Shown here: in pieces, positions 18,951 to 26,302 of the stretch
How positions within the stretch are numbered: the stretch's first letter is position 1
How the letters are laid out: every line of letters starts with the position of its first letter
Origin: an uncultured Bilophila sp.
GTDB lineage: Bacteria > Desulfobacterota > Desulfovibrionia > Desulfovibrionales > Desulfovibrionaceae
Assembly: GCA_902373525.1 (NCBI GenBank)
Contig: CABKMN010000024.1
Coordinates: forward strand, 1-31,391
Direction of reading: 5' to 3'
Length of the DNA stretch: 31,391 nt
Program-made: the position numbers and the translations under genes
The notes under the pieces: generated by a model
Told to the model about the DNA's origin: nothing
What the model saw: only the letters and a program-made list of their open reading frames with translations
Databases searched by the model: none

Positions 18951-18994
18951 CGGCATGGTGCCGAGGTTTTGGCTCTGTCGCCGGTCGATCCGGC
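18951..18994 (-). promoter_or_regulatory. Two hairpins in the rpmF leader
   Basis: In the 115-bp gap between the DUF177 gene and rpmF there are two perfect 5-bp stems: CGGCA-TGG-TGCCG (18951-18963) and GCCGG-TCGAT-CCGGC (18980-18994). The first ends close to the rpmF ribosome-binding site. Control of L32 translation is a possibility only. Confidence 0.3.
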
Positions 18995-19046
18995 TCCGCA
19001 TGGAATAGCCCAATACGCGGAGAGACACAAGGACCGGCGGCAAAAT

Positions 19047-19616
19047 CTAGTTTCTTTTCACTTTCAGACCCCGGAGGGCCGCAAGGCGGGGATCGCCTTC
19101 GTCCCGTACGCAGGAGCAGGAACCTTCGTTGAGGTTCTTTCCGCAGTCGGGGCACAACCCCTTGCAATCAGGCTTGCACAGAGGACGCACGGGCAGGGCG
19201 AGTACGAACTCTTCCCAGAGCAGGCCCGCCAGATTGATTTCCGGCGCGCCGTCCACCAGTTTGACGATGAGCTCGTCGGCTTCGCTGTCGAACGGCTTTT
19301 CCTTGCCGCCCTTCGGTTCCTGCTCGTCGTCATCGGCGTTGGGGAACGGTTCGAAACTGTCGAAACTGCTGTCGATGCTCAGGTGGGCGTCTTCGGCGCA
19401 GCGGTTGCAGGGAACGACGACTTCGCCCTTCAGGTTTCCGCGCACAAGGCAGCCGTCCGCCTGAGGAAGGAGGGTGACCGTGCCCACAAGCGGGCTGACG
19501 ACGCGGCAGTCCATGCCGCATTCCTTCATGGGACCCGACCAGACGGCGGGGTCGTCCACGACGAACGTCTTCCCTTCGGGGGCGATGTTGTTCAGTGCAA
19601 TCCGTAGTTCAGCCAT
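19047..19616 (-). CDS. YceD/DUF177 family protein
   Basis: 189 residues. The family usually sits directly upstream of rpmF, as here; members have been tied to ribosomal RNA metabolism (23S rRNA accumulation), but the mechanism is not settled. Visible: CNRC at 70-73, an acidic low-complexity linker (about 86-112), and the Cys-rich end LCKPDCKGLCPDCGKNLNEGSCSC (147-169), which looks like a zinc site and is a family hallmark. Start at 19616 with AGG 6-10 nt upstream. First gene of the fab cluster; a TTGACA box lies 44 bp upstream. Confidence 0.92.
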   Translation of the reverse strand: MAELRIALNNIAPEGKTFVVDDPAVWSGPMKECGMDCRVVSPLVGTVTLLPQADGCLVRGNLKGEVVVPCNRCAEDAHLSIDSSFDSFEPFPNADDDEQEPKGGKEKPFDSEADELIVKLVDGAPEINLAGLLWEEFVLALPVRPLCKPDCKGLCPDCGKNLNEGSCSCVRDEGDPRLAALRGLKVKRN

Positions 19617-19638
19617 GATAACCTCGTGAACGGGACTC

Positions 19639-19665
19639 CTTACACGGTTGATCGGGCCGTGTCAA
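19639..19665 (-). promoter_or_regulatory. Likely sigma-70 promoter of the fab cluster
   Basis: On the minus strand a perfect -35 TTGACA (19665-19660) is followed after 15 bp by TGTAAG (19644-19639), a 4/6 match to the -10. Spacing is shorter than the ideal 17. It sits just ahead of the DUF177 start and outside the repeat, the right place for the promoter of DUF177-rpmF-plsX-fabHG-acpP-fabF-glyA. Confidence 0.4.
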
Positions 19666-19733
19666 GACTTGCGGTCGAACACGGCGGGATGGGGGGCGGC
19701 GTTCCCGGCGGGGGAGAAACGGGGAGGAGACAT

Positions 19734-19995
19734 GCCTCCGGCGGGCAGGGCGCGGCCCTGCACCCGCCGGGGGGCGAGCCGCCCCCCGGACCCCGGCGAA
19801 AACGGAGACGCCGCGGTCCCGTTTTTGAACTGGGGCATCGTAAACGGCAACGCCGTTTGCGATGCTTTGGGGGAAAAGGAAGACGGCGGATAAGCCAAGA
19901 ACCGGCGTACAACCATACCTGAGGGGGTCCGGGGGGAATCATTCCCCCCGGCGGGTGCAGGGCCGCGCCCTGCCGGGGTCCGGGGCGGAGCCCCG
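19734..19995. repeat. Composite palindromic intergenic element, copy 2
   Basis: Left arm on plus (19734-19815): GCCTCCGGCGG, GCAGGGC-GCG-GCCCTGC, CGAGCCGCCCCCCGGACC, GGAGACGCCGCGG. Right arm on minus (19995 to about 19905): GGGGC-TCC-GCCCC, GCAGGGC...GCCCTGC, the CGGGGGG/CCCCCCG stem around AATGAT, GGACCCCCTCAGGTATGG and TTGTACGCCGG. The spacer holds a 14-bp hairpin (19835-19865, arms GCATCGTAAACGGC and GCCGTTTGCGATGC, one mismatch). Length 262 bp against 265 bp for the copy at 12576-12840, with the same arm types in the same orientation. The right arm starts 2 bp after the aminotransferase stop. Confidence 0.8.
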
Positions 19996-19997
19996 AA

Positions 19998-21179
19998 TTA
20001 CCCCCGAGCGCGCTTGAAGCCTTCGGCGGAGCGGGCGATGACCTCGTCCTCGACGCAGAAGGCCAGACGGAAGTGACCGGGGCCGCCGAAACCGGAGCCG
20101 GGCACCGCGAGAATGCGCTCCTCAAGGAGCTTGTTCACGAAGGCCACGTCGTCGCCGCCGGGAGCCTTGGGGAAGAAGTAGAACGCGCCCTTGGGCATCT
20201 GGAATTCGTACCCGGCGTCGGTCAGGATGTTCGCCATCATTTCGCGGCGACGGGCGTAAATGCCGGGGTCCACCTGCGAGCCGAGCGCGCCCGCCATGAT
20301 GTGCTGGCCCACGACCGGCGGGTTCACGAAGCCGAGGATGCGGTTGGCGAGGGTCAGGCCCGCCATGAGCTGGCCGCGTTCCGCGAAAAGCGGAGACAGG
20401 GCGATGTAGCCGAGACGTTCGCCCGCAAGACACATGTTCTTGGAGAACGAGCTGGCGAGGATGGCGTAGGGGTACATGGGCAGCAGGCTCGGCACCTCCA
20501 CGCCGTCGAAGGCGAGGAAGCGGTACGGCTCGTCCGCGATGAGGTAGAGCGGACGCCCGTTGCGTTCGGACGCCTTGGCGAGGATGGCGACCAGCCCTTC
20601 CAGTTCCTGCCGGGAGTAGATGTTGCCGGTGGGGTTGTGGGGCGAGTTGATGATCATGGCCCGGGTCTTGGGCGTGATCGCCGCCTCGATGGCGGGCAGG
20701 TCGAGCCCGAAGGTGTCCGGCAGGGTCGCGACCTTCTTGAAGACGCCGCCGTGGTTGTTCACATAGGAGCCGTATTCCACAAAATAGGGCGTCACGGAAA
20801 GCACTTCGTCGCCGGGTTCCAGAACGGCCTTGAAAATCACGTTGAGCGCCCCGGCCGCGCCGCAGGTCAGGATGACGTCGTTGCCCGCGATGTCCACGCC
20901 CTGCTCCTTGGAGATGTGCGCGGCCAGCTTTTCGCGGGCCCATCCGAAACCGGCGTTGGGCATGTAGCCGAGGCTGAACGGCTCGTCCACATGCTGGGCG
21001 AACGCGGCGAGCGCCTTGCCCACGGCCGGAGGCGGAGCGAGGTCCGGGTTGCCGAGGCTGAAGTCGCAGACGGCGTCGTTGCCGTATTTCTGCTTGAGCT
21101 GGATGCCCGCTTCGAACATGCGGCGGATCCATGAGCCGTTTTCAATGGAGGAACTCATCTGAGTGCTGATGATGTTCAT
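19998..21179 (-). CDS. PLP-dependent class I/II aminotransferase
   Basis: 393 residues, complete. Fold-type I aminotransferase: FSLGNPD near 40-46, SPHNPTGNIYS (179-189) with Asn182, IADEPYR (214-220) with Asp216, PLP Lys247 in SSFSKNMCLAGERLGY, and the substrate-carboxylate Arg371 in GHFRLAF. It would move an amino group between an amino acid and a 2-oxo acid in the cytosol. Substrate cannot be read from the sequence; aspartate, alanine or aromatic specificity are all open. The start at 21179 has CGGAG 8 bp upstream; Met8 is an alternative. It is separated from the fab cluster by the composite repeat and is probably its own transcription unit, divergent from the 575-aa gene. Confidence 0.92.
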   Translation of the reverse strand: MNIISTQMSSSIENGSWIRRMFEAGIQLKQKYGNDAVCDFSLGNPDLAPPPAVGKALAAFAQHVDEPFSLGYMPNAGFGWAREKLAAHISKEQGVDIAGNDVILTCGAAGALNVIFKAVLEPGDEVLSVTPYFVEYGSYVNNHGGVFKKVATLPDTFGLDLPAIEAAITPKTRAMIINSPHNPTGNIYSRQELEGLVAILAKASERNGRPLYLIADEPYRFLAFDGVEVPSLLPMYPYAILASSFSKNMCLAGERLGYIALSPLFAERGQLMAGLTLANRILGFVNPPVVGQHIMAGALGSQVDPGIYARRREMMANILTDAGYEFQMPKGAFYFFPKAPGGDDVAFVNKLLEERILAVPGSGFGGPGHFRLAFCVEDEVIARSAEGFKRARG

Positions 21180-21328
21180 GACTGCTCCGTCATTCTCATG
21201 ATCTGAGAGAAAGGGTTGGGGCGCAGCGGGGCTGCGGGTCGGGGGCTCCGGCGTGCGGAAACGGCCCCGGGAATCGTTCGACGATAACGCATCATGCGCC
21301 CCCCTGCCAAGTGCCGGAGTGACGCGTT

Positions 21329-21409
21329 TTTTGCCGCATTGGCGGAAGGCGGCGGGGGACGTGGGCGCGACACGGGCAAAACGGCTTTTGCCGCGTTTGC
21401 GGAAGGCGG
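21329..21409. repeat. Pair of 24-bp direct repeats, 57-bp period
   Basis: The 24-mers at 21329-21352 and 21386-21409 both begin TTTTGCCGC and end GCGGAAGGCGG and differ at only 2 positions. Each contains a CCGC/GCGG inverted pair. They may be a decayed tandem duplication or paired sites upstream of the aminotransferase or of the 575-aa gene. Confidence 0.55.
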
Positions 21410-21460
21410 GCGTTCCGTTCGGGAGTGCGTCTTTTTTTCAAATCAGGGGTGGAATTTTTT

Positions 21461-21490
21461 TTGCATTTTTGATAGGTAAAAAGATATGTA
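21461..21490 (+). promoter_or_regulatory. Possible promoter of the 575-aa protein gene
   Basis: TTGCAT (21461-21466) and TATGTA (21485-21490) are 18 bp apart in the only AT-rich stretch of this region. Matches to sigma-70 consensus are partial (4/6 and 3/6). Position, about 85 bp before the start codon, is reasonable. Confidence 0.3.
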
Positions 21491-21572
21491 AAACTGACCA
21501 GCGCACAGCGAACGGAGGTCGGCCTGCCCTGGGCGGAGCGTGTGGGTCCCAGCCGGAAGAGAGAGTCCAACC

Positions 21573-23300
21573 ATGTCTTTTGTATGGAAAGAAGCATTCA
21601 CACTCGGGGATTTTGCCTGGTCGGGTTCCGACACCTTTTCCGACATCATCGAGATCACCGATCTTGAGGGGCTCAAGCGGTTCCTCGACGTGGTGCACAT
21701 CAAGTTCTGCCTGCTCAAGCCGTGGTGTGAAAACGAAAACTACCCGCTGGTCGAAACGCGCGACCTCCTGCCGTCCTTCGAGTCGGAACTCTGGGAATAC
21801 AAGGGACTCCCCGGTTTTTCGATGGTGGCGTTCGCGCGGCCTCTCGAAAGTTTCAGCGAAATTTTCCAGTACGATATCCTCCATCCCGTCCTCAGCGCGG
21901 TGAATTCGGCGGAAGGCGCGTCCTGTCCGCTGGAAACGCACGTCATCGCCCGCAATGTCCAGATATTCCTGAGCCGCCTGCCCAAGAAGTTGCAGGACCC
22001 CTTCCGGGACAAGTTCCGGCGCGTGGACACCGCCGTGCTCGACTATTACCCGGCGCTGATGCCCTATCTGCTGGCGATGGATCGGGCGCACGTGTTCGCC
22101 ACCGATACCTACGGGCATTACCATCTTGCGGGTCTCTTCGCCTCGTTCCCGTCCGACATGGACGGCGAAATCAAGCGGTTCGGCCTGCGCATCGGCAAGT
22201 TCAAGATCGGCGACAACGAGATGTACGAGCGCAACCGCACGTTCGTCTGTCAGTTTTTGATGGAGCTGTACGGGTATCCCATTTCCTCGGAGCGCCGGAC
22301 TTCGGCGGCCCTGTTTTCCCGGCGGCTGCACAAGCTCGGAGAGCGGTTCATGATCCGCGTGCTCGGGCAGTCGGACCGGACGCTCACCACCATCTGGAAC
22401 AACGGCGAAAGCCGTCCCTATCCGCGCGTGGAGAAGACCGCCCTCGTGCGGCTGGACCCCGAACAGAAGGACCTGATCCGGGCGTGCGAGGAGGGCGGGT
22501 ATTTCGTCGATGCCGAAAAGCGCGTGGTGATCATCCGCATCGCCTACAAGCAGCACCGCTACAATGCGGACAACGTGCGGCAGGACCGTGCGCTTTCCGT
22601 AGAGCGGCAGGAACTGATCCATCCGCTGACCGGGCGCGTGCTCCATGACGTGAACGTGGTGAAGGACACCAGCACCATGATCCTGCGCCTGAACGACATC
22701 GTGCGCGGCGAATATGTGGGCCGCGTGGTCTACAAGCGCAACGAGCTGGTGGAGAACACCGACACGGACGAGAAACGCCTCAAGTTCCTGTTCGCGTGGC
22801 TCTCCAAGAACCAGCGGCGGATCATCGGGTACAGCGAGGAGTTTTACAACAATACCACGAAGGTGCTGGACGCCTACCTCAAGAGCGGCGACAACCAGGA
22901 AGCCTTCGCGCTCCTGCACGATCTGCGTCAGGAAGTGATGGCGAAGTACGCCTACATCCGTCAGGCGCGCACGGTGCGCTATCTTGAGGACATCGTGTCC
23001 CGCAACTACAAGGGCGAGCGGCTGACGTACAACAGGATGCTGGTGGAGGCCGCGACGCTGCTCCGCGACCTGAAGTTCGAACTCGGCAACTACTTCGAAC
23101 CGCTGATGCTGAGCGTACTCCACTATATCGAAATGATCCTCGACGACCGGTACCTGCTGCGCCGGTACATCAACTGCCCCGACGACAAGCTGAGCAGGAA
23201 CGGGATCGAGATACGCAAGAACTACCGCCGCCTCGTCAGTCTCCGCGACGAATTCGAGTCCGTCCGCAAGTCCCGTCAGAAACCCGCGGGCGAGGCGTAG
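21573..23300 (+). CDS. Uncharacterised 575-aa protein
   Basis: I do not recognise this protein. It is 575 residues, soluble by composition, with no signal peptide or membrane segment. The N-terminal half mixes strands and helices (for example DLEGLKRFLDVVHIKFCLLKPWCENENYP near 29-57, and a His/Tyr-containing TDTYGHYHLAG near 180). The C-terminal third (about 400-575) is charged and helical, with many Arg/Lys/Tyr residues (FLFAWLSKNQRRIIGYSEEFYNNTTKVLDAYLKSGDNQEAFALLHDLRQEV), which suggests a helical scaffold or nucleic-acid/protein interaction surface. Start at 21573 (MSFVWKEAF) follows a weak GGAAGAGAGAG purine tract; an upstream GTG at 21540 is possible. Codon use matches its neighbours, so recent transfer is not indicated. 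It has its own AT-rich upstream region and a good terminator at 23508-23534. Function unknown. Confidence 0.85.
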   Translation: MSFVWKEAFTLGDFAWSGSDTFSDIIEITDLEGLKRFLDVVHIKFCLLKPWCENENYPLVETRDLLPSFESELWEYKGLPGFSMVAFARPLESFSEIFQYDILHPVLSAVNSAEGASCPLETHVIARNVQIFLSRLPKKLQDPFRDKFRRVDTAVLDYYPALMPYLLAMDRAHVFATDTYGHYHLAGLFASFPSDMDGEIKRFGLRIGKFKIGDNEMYERNRTFVCQFLMELYGYPISSERRTSAALFSRRLHKLGERFMIRVLGQSDRTLTTIWNNGESRPYPRVEKTALVRLDPEQKDLIRACEEGGYFVDAEKRVVIIRIAYKQHRYNADNVRQDRALSVERQELIHPLTGRVLHDVNVVKDTSTMILRLNDIVRGEYVGRVVYKRNELVENTDTDEKRLKFLFAWLSKNQRRIIGYSEEFYNNTTKVLDAYLKSGDNQEAFALLHDLRQEVMAKYAYIRQARTVRYLEDIVSRNYKGERLTYNRMLVEAATLLRDLKFELGNYFEPLMLSVLHYIEMILDDRYLLRRYINCPDDKLSRNGIEIRKNYRRLVSLRDEFESVRKSRQKPAGEA

Positions 23301-23639
23301 CTTTCTGAGGCGCCTCCTTCGGTAAGGAGCCGCGTCGCCCCCGGTCCCCGTAAGGGCAGCGTCGTCCGGCGGAGAGGGGAGGGGCCCCTGCGAGGCCATT
23401 GGCGCGCCTTCTTCTCGGAATCTCGTTTTTTTTCAAGGGGTCCCGGCGGAGCGCGCGGCTTTCCCTGCGGCGTCACGCGGCGAGAGGGACGGATGCATTG
23501 GGGAAGAGCCGTTTCCGGTGGGAACGGCTTTTTTGTTGGGGGCGGGGGAGAGGTTTGACAATCGCGGCGGGCGATGCGAACGTTTTCCCGTTCCGGCCCG
23601 TTCTCGGGCCGGGATGGAATCTTTGTGAAGGAAGCATCT
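23301..23639. other. 339-bp intergenic region
   Basis: Holds a short hairpin directly after the preceding stop (23310-23333, CTCCTT-CGGT-AAGGAG core), GC-rich filler, an intrinsic terminator (23508-23534), and a TTGACA box at 23555-23560 that could be the -35 of the rsmE promoter, although no matching -10 was found. No gene. Confidence 0.6.
23508..23534 (+). terminator. Intrinsic terminator between the 575-aa gene and rsmE
   Basis: GCCGTTTCC (23508-23516), loop GGT, GGGAACGGC (23520-23528) with one wobble pair, followed at once by six T residues (23529-23534). It is 208 bp after the 575-aa stop, so it ends a long 3' untranslated region or a separate short transcript. Confidence 0.85.
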
Positions 23640-24422
23640 ATGGCATTGACCGACATTCCCGCGCCGCCGGACTGGTCCGACGCGCGCACGTTTTTTCTGG
23701 AGCCCGATCTGTGGCGTGAACCCTACGAACTGGACGCGGCGGAAAGCCATCACCTGACGCGCGTGCTGCGCATCCGCGAGGGCGAAGAGGTCCGCGTGCT
23801 GGACGGCAGGGGGCGCGAAGGGCGTTTCCGCGTCGCTCCGTACAAGAAGAACGCCAAGACCGTTGTTCTGCAACCGCTCGACGAGTGGACGTATCCCGAG
23901 CCGGAGTCGAAGGTCGTTCTCGCGGCGGGCTGGACCAAGGCCGCGCGCCGGGGCTGGATTCTGGAGAAGGCGGTGGAGTTCGAGGCCAGCGGCATCTGGC
24001 TGTGGCAGGCGGAGCGGAGCCAGTTTCCCGTGCCGTCGGACATCAAGGAATCGTGGCACGGGCAGCTCGTCGCGGGCGCGAAGCAGTGCCGCAATCCGTG
24101 GCTGCCCGAGTTGCGGACGCTCCCCGGCGGTGTGGACGAGCTTATCGCGCTGGCGGAGGAAACCGGCTGCGAGCACAGGCACGTCCTCGTCGAGAGCGGG
24201 CACACGTCGGTCATGTCCCTGACGCCCGACACGCTGGGGCAGCCGGGCCGGACGCTCTGCGTGGTCGGTCCCGAGGGGGGCTTCACCGCGCAGGAAGTGG
24301 AGAAGCTCACCGCCGCCGGATTCCTTCCCGCGACCCTCGGCGAGCGTGTCCTGCGCTGGGAGACCGCCGCCGTCCTCTGTCTCGGCCTTCACTGGTGGAA
24401 ACGCCAGCTTCCGAACGGATAA
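23640..24422 (+). CDS. rsmE: 16S rRNA (uracil-1498-N3)-methyltransferase
   Basis: 260 residues. SPOUT-class enzyme that methylates U1498 of 16S rRNA with S-adenosylmethionine. N-terminal PUA-like domain (about 15-85) with SHHLTRVLRIREGEEVRVLDGRG; C-terminal knotted SPOUT domain with KAARRGWILEKAVEFEASGIW, GAKQCRNPWLPEL, VVGPEGGFTAQEVEKL (208-223) and LGERVLRWETAA (233-244), all RsmE hallmarks. The start at 23640 has AAGGA 8 bp upstream; the longer in-frame form from 23574 is not supported. Two strong hairpins follow the stop. Confidence 0.96.
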   Translation: MALTDIPAPPDWSDARTFFLEPDLWREPYELDAAESHHLTRVLRIREGEEVRVLDGRGREGRFRVAPYKKNAKTVVLQPLDEWTYPEPESKVVLAAGWTKAARRGWILEKAVEFEASGIWLWQAERSQFPVPSDIKESWHGQLVAGAKQCRNPWLPELRTLPGGVDELIALAEETGCEHRHVLVESGHTSVMSLTPDTLGQPGRTLCVVGPEGGFTAQEVEKLTAAGFLPATLGERVLRWETAAVLCLGLHWWKRQLPNG

Positions 24423-24433
24423 AAAGCGAGAAA

Positions 24434-24472
24434 CCGGGTGAGGGAACGTTCTGAAGAACGTCTCCTCACCGG
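24434..24472 (+). terminator. Long hairpin after rsmE (TTCT..AGAA family)
   Basis: CCGGGTGAGG..ACGTTCT pairs with AGAACGT..CCTCACCGG around a GA centre (24434-24472), with a small internal mismatch. It begins 12 bp after the rsmE stop and has no T run. The apex CGTTCTGAAGAACG matches the hairpins at 4-55 and 28528-28581. Confidence 0.65.
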
Positions 24473-24486
24473 CCTCCTCCTTCACC

Positions 24487-24511
24487 GGCTTTCGACCTTA
24501 TCGAATCCCTG
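24487..24511 (+). repeat. Conserved tail repeat, copy after rsmE
   Basis: GGCTTTCGACCTTATCGAAT followed by CCCTG. It contains the inverted pair TTCGA-N5-TCGAA. The same block lies at 28605-28630 (+) and 31343-31367 (-), each time 3' of a long GC-rich hairpin arm. Confidence 0.65.
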
Positions 24512-24543
24512 ATTTCAGCTTTTCCGTTTTGTTGCCTGTATGG

Positions 24544-24604
24544 AACAATGGCGGACGAAAGGCCTCTTGAGAAAGAGAAGTCTTTCGTCCGCCATTGTTT
24601 TTTT
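24544..24604 (+). terminator. 18-bp perfect hairpin with T run after rsmE
   Basis: Arms 24544-24561 and 24582-24599 are perfect 18-bp reverse complements (AACAATGGCGGACGAAAG and its complement). The 20-nt loop itself can fold as CTCTT-GAGA-AAGAG. T residues 24598-24604 follow. A strong plus-strand terminator, second in line after rsmE; it also insulates the convergent aroQ gene. Confidence 0.85.
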
Positions 24605-24733
24605 GTTACCGCATAGAAACAATGTTGGAAAGAATTTCGTTACCCCCTTGGGCACGATAGAAAAACGTCGATTCCGCATTGCTGCGAGAAGACGTCGCGT
24701 TTCTTCCGTCTCAAGGCAACGGGTCTTCTTTCC

Positions 24734-25174
24734 CTATCCTTTCAGCAAATCCGCGACGGCGCGGAGGCCGAGGAGGTAGCTGTCCGCGCCGAACCCGGCG
24801 ATGGACCCTCGGGTGACGGTGGAGAGCACGGAGAAATGGCGGAAGGGTTCGCGGGCATGCACGTTGGACATGTGTACCTCCACGACCGGAATGTCGAGGA
24901 TCGCCAGCGCGTCCATGATCGCGTAGCTGTAGTGCGTCCACGCCCCCGCGTTGACGACGATGCCGTCCGTGCCGTCGTCGTGCGCCGCCTGTATCCGTTC
25001 GACGAACGCGCCTTCGATGTTCGATTGGAAAAACGAAACGTCCACTCCGAGTTCGTCCGCCAGAGCGGCTATTTTTTCGTTGATGCCCTCAAGCGTTTCG
25101 GTCCCGTACTGTTTGGGATCGCGCTTGCCGAACATGTTGAGGTTGACGCCGTGCATGACCAGAATGCGTGCCAT
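24734..25174 (-). CDS. aroQ: 3-dehydroquinate dehydratase, type II
   Basis: 146 residues, the size of dodecameric type II dehydroquinases. Third step of the shikimate pathway. Motifs: MHGVNLNMFGKRDPKQYG (7-24) with catalytic Tyr23, FFQSNIEG (48-55), VVNAGAWTHYSYA (73-85) with Asn75 and His81, and VEVHMSNVHAREPFRH (98-113) with catalytic His101. Alanine replaces the more usual proline in the NPGAYTH motif, a small variation. The start at 25174 has AAAGGAAA upstream; the longer in-frame form to 25342 is unsupported. Single gene, convergent with rsmE. Confidence 0.96.
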   Translation of the reverse strand: MARILVMHGVNLNMFGKRDPKQYGTETLEGINEKIAALADELGVDVSFFQSNIEGAFVERIQAAHDDGTDGIVVNAGAWTHYSYAIMDALAILDIPVVEVHMSNVHAREPFRHFSVLSTVTRGSIAGFGADSYLLGLRAVADLLKG

Positions 25175-25320
25175 CTGCTTGTTTCCTTTCAAGATGTTGT
25201 CTGGGGAAAAGCGGAGGGGCCTGTGCGTCGGCGCGCCCCCGCGCGGCCAGCATAGGCAAAAGGAGGCCGAAAAACCAGAGCGCCGGGCCCGCCTTTCCGG
25301 AGGGAAGGCCGTTTCCGGGC

Positions 25321-25348
25321 TTGCCAAATGGAGTAAAATCAATAGAGT
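25321..25348 (+). promoter_or_regulatory. Possible promoter of the glutamine amidotransferase gene
   Basis: TTGCCA (25321-25326), 16 bp, TAGAGT (25343-25348): 5/6 and 4/6 matches to the sigma-70 hexamers, in a locally AT-rich stretch about 56 bp before the start codon and after the divergent aroQ start. Confidence 0.4.
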
Positions 25349-25403
25349 GGAAAAGAAAAGACGGATGTCCCCCGGAGGGAGATGCGGTCAGGAGGAGTCT
25401 CGA

Positions 25404-26096
25404 ATGAAGCAATGTCTGGTGATGCAGCATGTCGCTTTTGAGGACATGGGCACGTTTGAGCCCGTGCTGGAAGACGAAGGGTTCTCCATTCGGTACTGTT
25501 TGATAGGGGATGCCCCCACGGAGGAGGAATGGCTGAACGCCGACCTCGCCGTGGTGCTCGGCGGCCCCATCGGCGTCTACGATCAGGTGCTTTATCCGTT
25601 TCTCAAGGACGAGCAGACGTTCGTGCGGAAACGGCTGGACTCCGGAAAGCCGCTCCTCGGCATCTGTCTGGGCGCGCAGCTCATCGCCGCCGTCTTGAAG
25701 GCCCGCGTGTATCCCGGCAAGGGCAAGGAAATCGGCTGGGGCGGCATCGAGCTGACCGAAGCGGGCAGACGGTCGCCGCTGCGTTTCCTCGACGGCTACA
25801 AGCCGGTCCTGCACTGGCACGGCGATATTTTTGATCTGCCGGAAGGGGCCGAGCTGCTGGCCTCTACGCCGATGACGCCGCATCAGGCGTTCCGGGTCGG
25901 CAACCATGTGCTGGCCTTACAGTTTCATCCCGAAGCCGACGCCGACCGGCTGGAAAGCTGGCTCGTCGGGCATGCCTGTGAACTGGCGCACGCCGCCGTG
26001 GACCCGCGCCGCCTGCGTCAGGAAACCAGACGTGTCGGCCCCAACGCCCGCGAGGCCGGACAAGCCATGCTGCGGGACTGGCTGGCTCAGTGGTAG
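25404..26096 (+). CDS. Class I glutamine amidotransferase (GuaA N-domain-like)
   Basis: 230 residues: a single GATase1 domain, no synthase domain. Triad: Cys88 in GICLGAQLIA, His175 and Glu177 in LQFHPEAD; VVLGGPIGVYD (50-60) is the oxyanion-side loop. Such stand-alone proteins resemble the glutaminase half of GMP synthase; some act on glutathione, gamma-glutamyl compounds or unknown amide donors, and the substrate cannot be deduced here. Strong ribosome-binding site AGGAGG, 8 bp before the ATG at 25404. Own promoter candidate upstream and a clear terminator 22 bp downstream, so monocistronic. Confidence is high for the fold, low for a precise reaction. Confidence 0.92.
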   Translation: MKQCLVMQHVAFEDMGTFEPVLEDEGFSIRYCLIGDAPTEEEWLNADLAVVLGGPIGVYDQVLYPFLKDEQTFVRKRLDSGKPLLGICLGAQLIAAVLKARVYPGKGKEIGWGGIELTEAGRRSPLRFLDGYKPVLHWHGDIFDLPEGAELLASTPMTPHQAFRVGNHVLALQFHPEADADRLESWLVGHACELAHAAVDPRRLRQETRRVGPNAREAGQAMLRDWLAQW

Positions 26097-26117
26097 GCGT
26101 ATGAACCGGAGTGAACG

Positions 26118-26152
26118 GGACGCGCAGCCGAGATTCGGTTGCGCGTCCTTTT
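26118..26152 (+). terminator. Intrinsic terminator after the amidotransferase gene
   Basis: GGACGCGCA-G-CCG (26118-26130) pairs with CGG-T-TGCGCGTCC (26136-26148) around AGATT, followed by TTTTGTTG. One G-T wobble. It lies between this gene and the convergent 168-aa gene and could act in both directions. Confidence 0.85.
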
Positions 26153-26302
26153 GTTGTGGGGTGCGGGAAGGCGGTGACTGTTGCCGTTCGGTCACTTTCA
26201 GGCCGGGGAACGCTTCGGGACGGGCGTCAGGATCACGATCCCGTACGGGCTTCGGTGTCCGGCGTCCGCAGCGCGGTGATGCCGTCCGCCTCGGGCTGGC
26301 AA

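Larger units (their letters stand above)
19617..19997. other. 381-bp gene-free gap: promoter plus composite repeat
   Basis: Between the aminotransferase stop and the DUF177 start. It contains the likely fab-cluster promoter (19639-19665) and then the composite palindromic element (19734-19995). No protein is supported. Confidence 0.7.
21180..21572. other. 393-bp divergent intergenic region
   Basis: No gene supported. The left part (21180-21425) is GC-rich and contains two 24-bp near-identical direct repeats (21329-21352, 21386-21409). The right part (21426-21500) is strikingly AT-rich, with runs of T and A, and probably holds the plus-strand promoter of the 575-aa protein gene. Confidence 0.6.

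Noticed and set aside
21438..23399. 653-aa open frame on minus, opposite the 575-aa gene
   Set aside because: The plus-strand frame has balanced amino-acid composition, a start with a purine tract and a downstream terminator; the minus frame is His/Val/Gln-rich shadow sequence. The choice matters because neither is a known family, and I judge the plus frame real.
23555..23580. Full sigma-70 promoter for rsmE at TTGACA
   Set aside because: The -35 is perfect, but no reasonable -10 follows at 16-18 bp, so it is not listed as a promoter feature.
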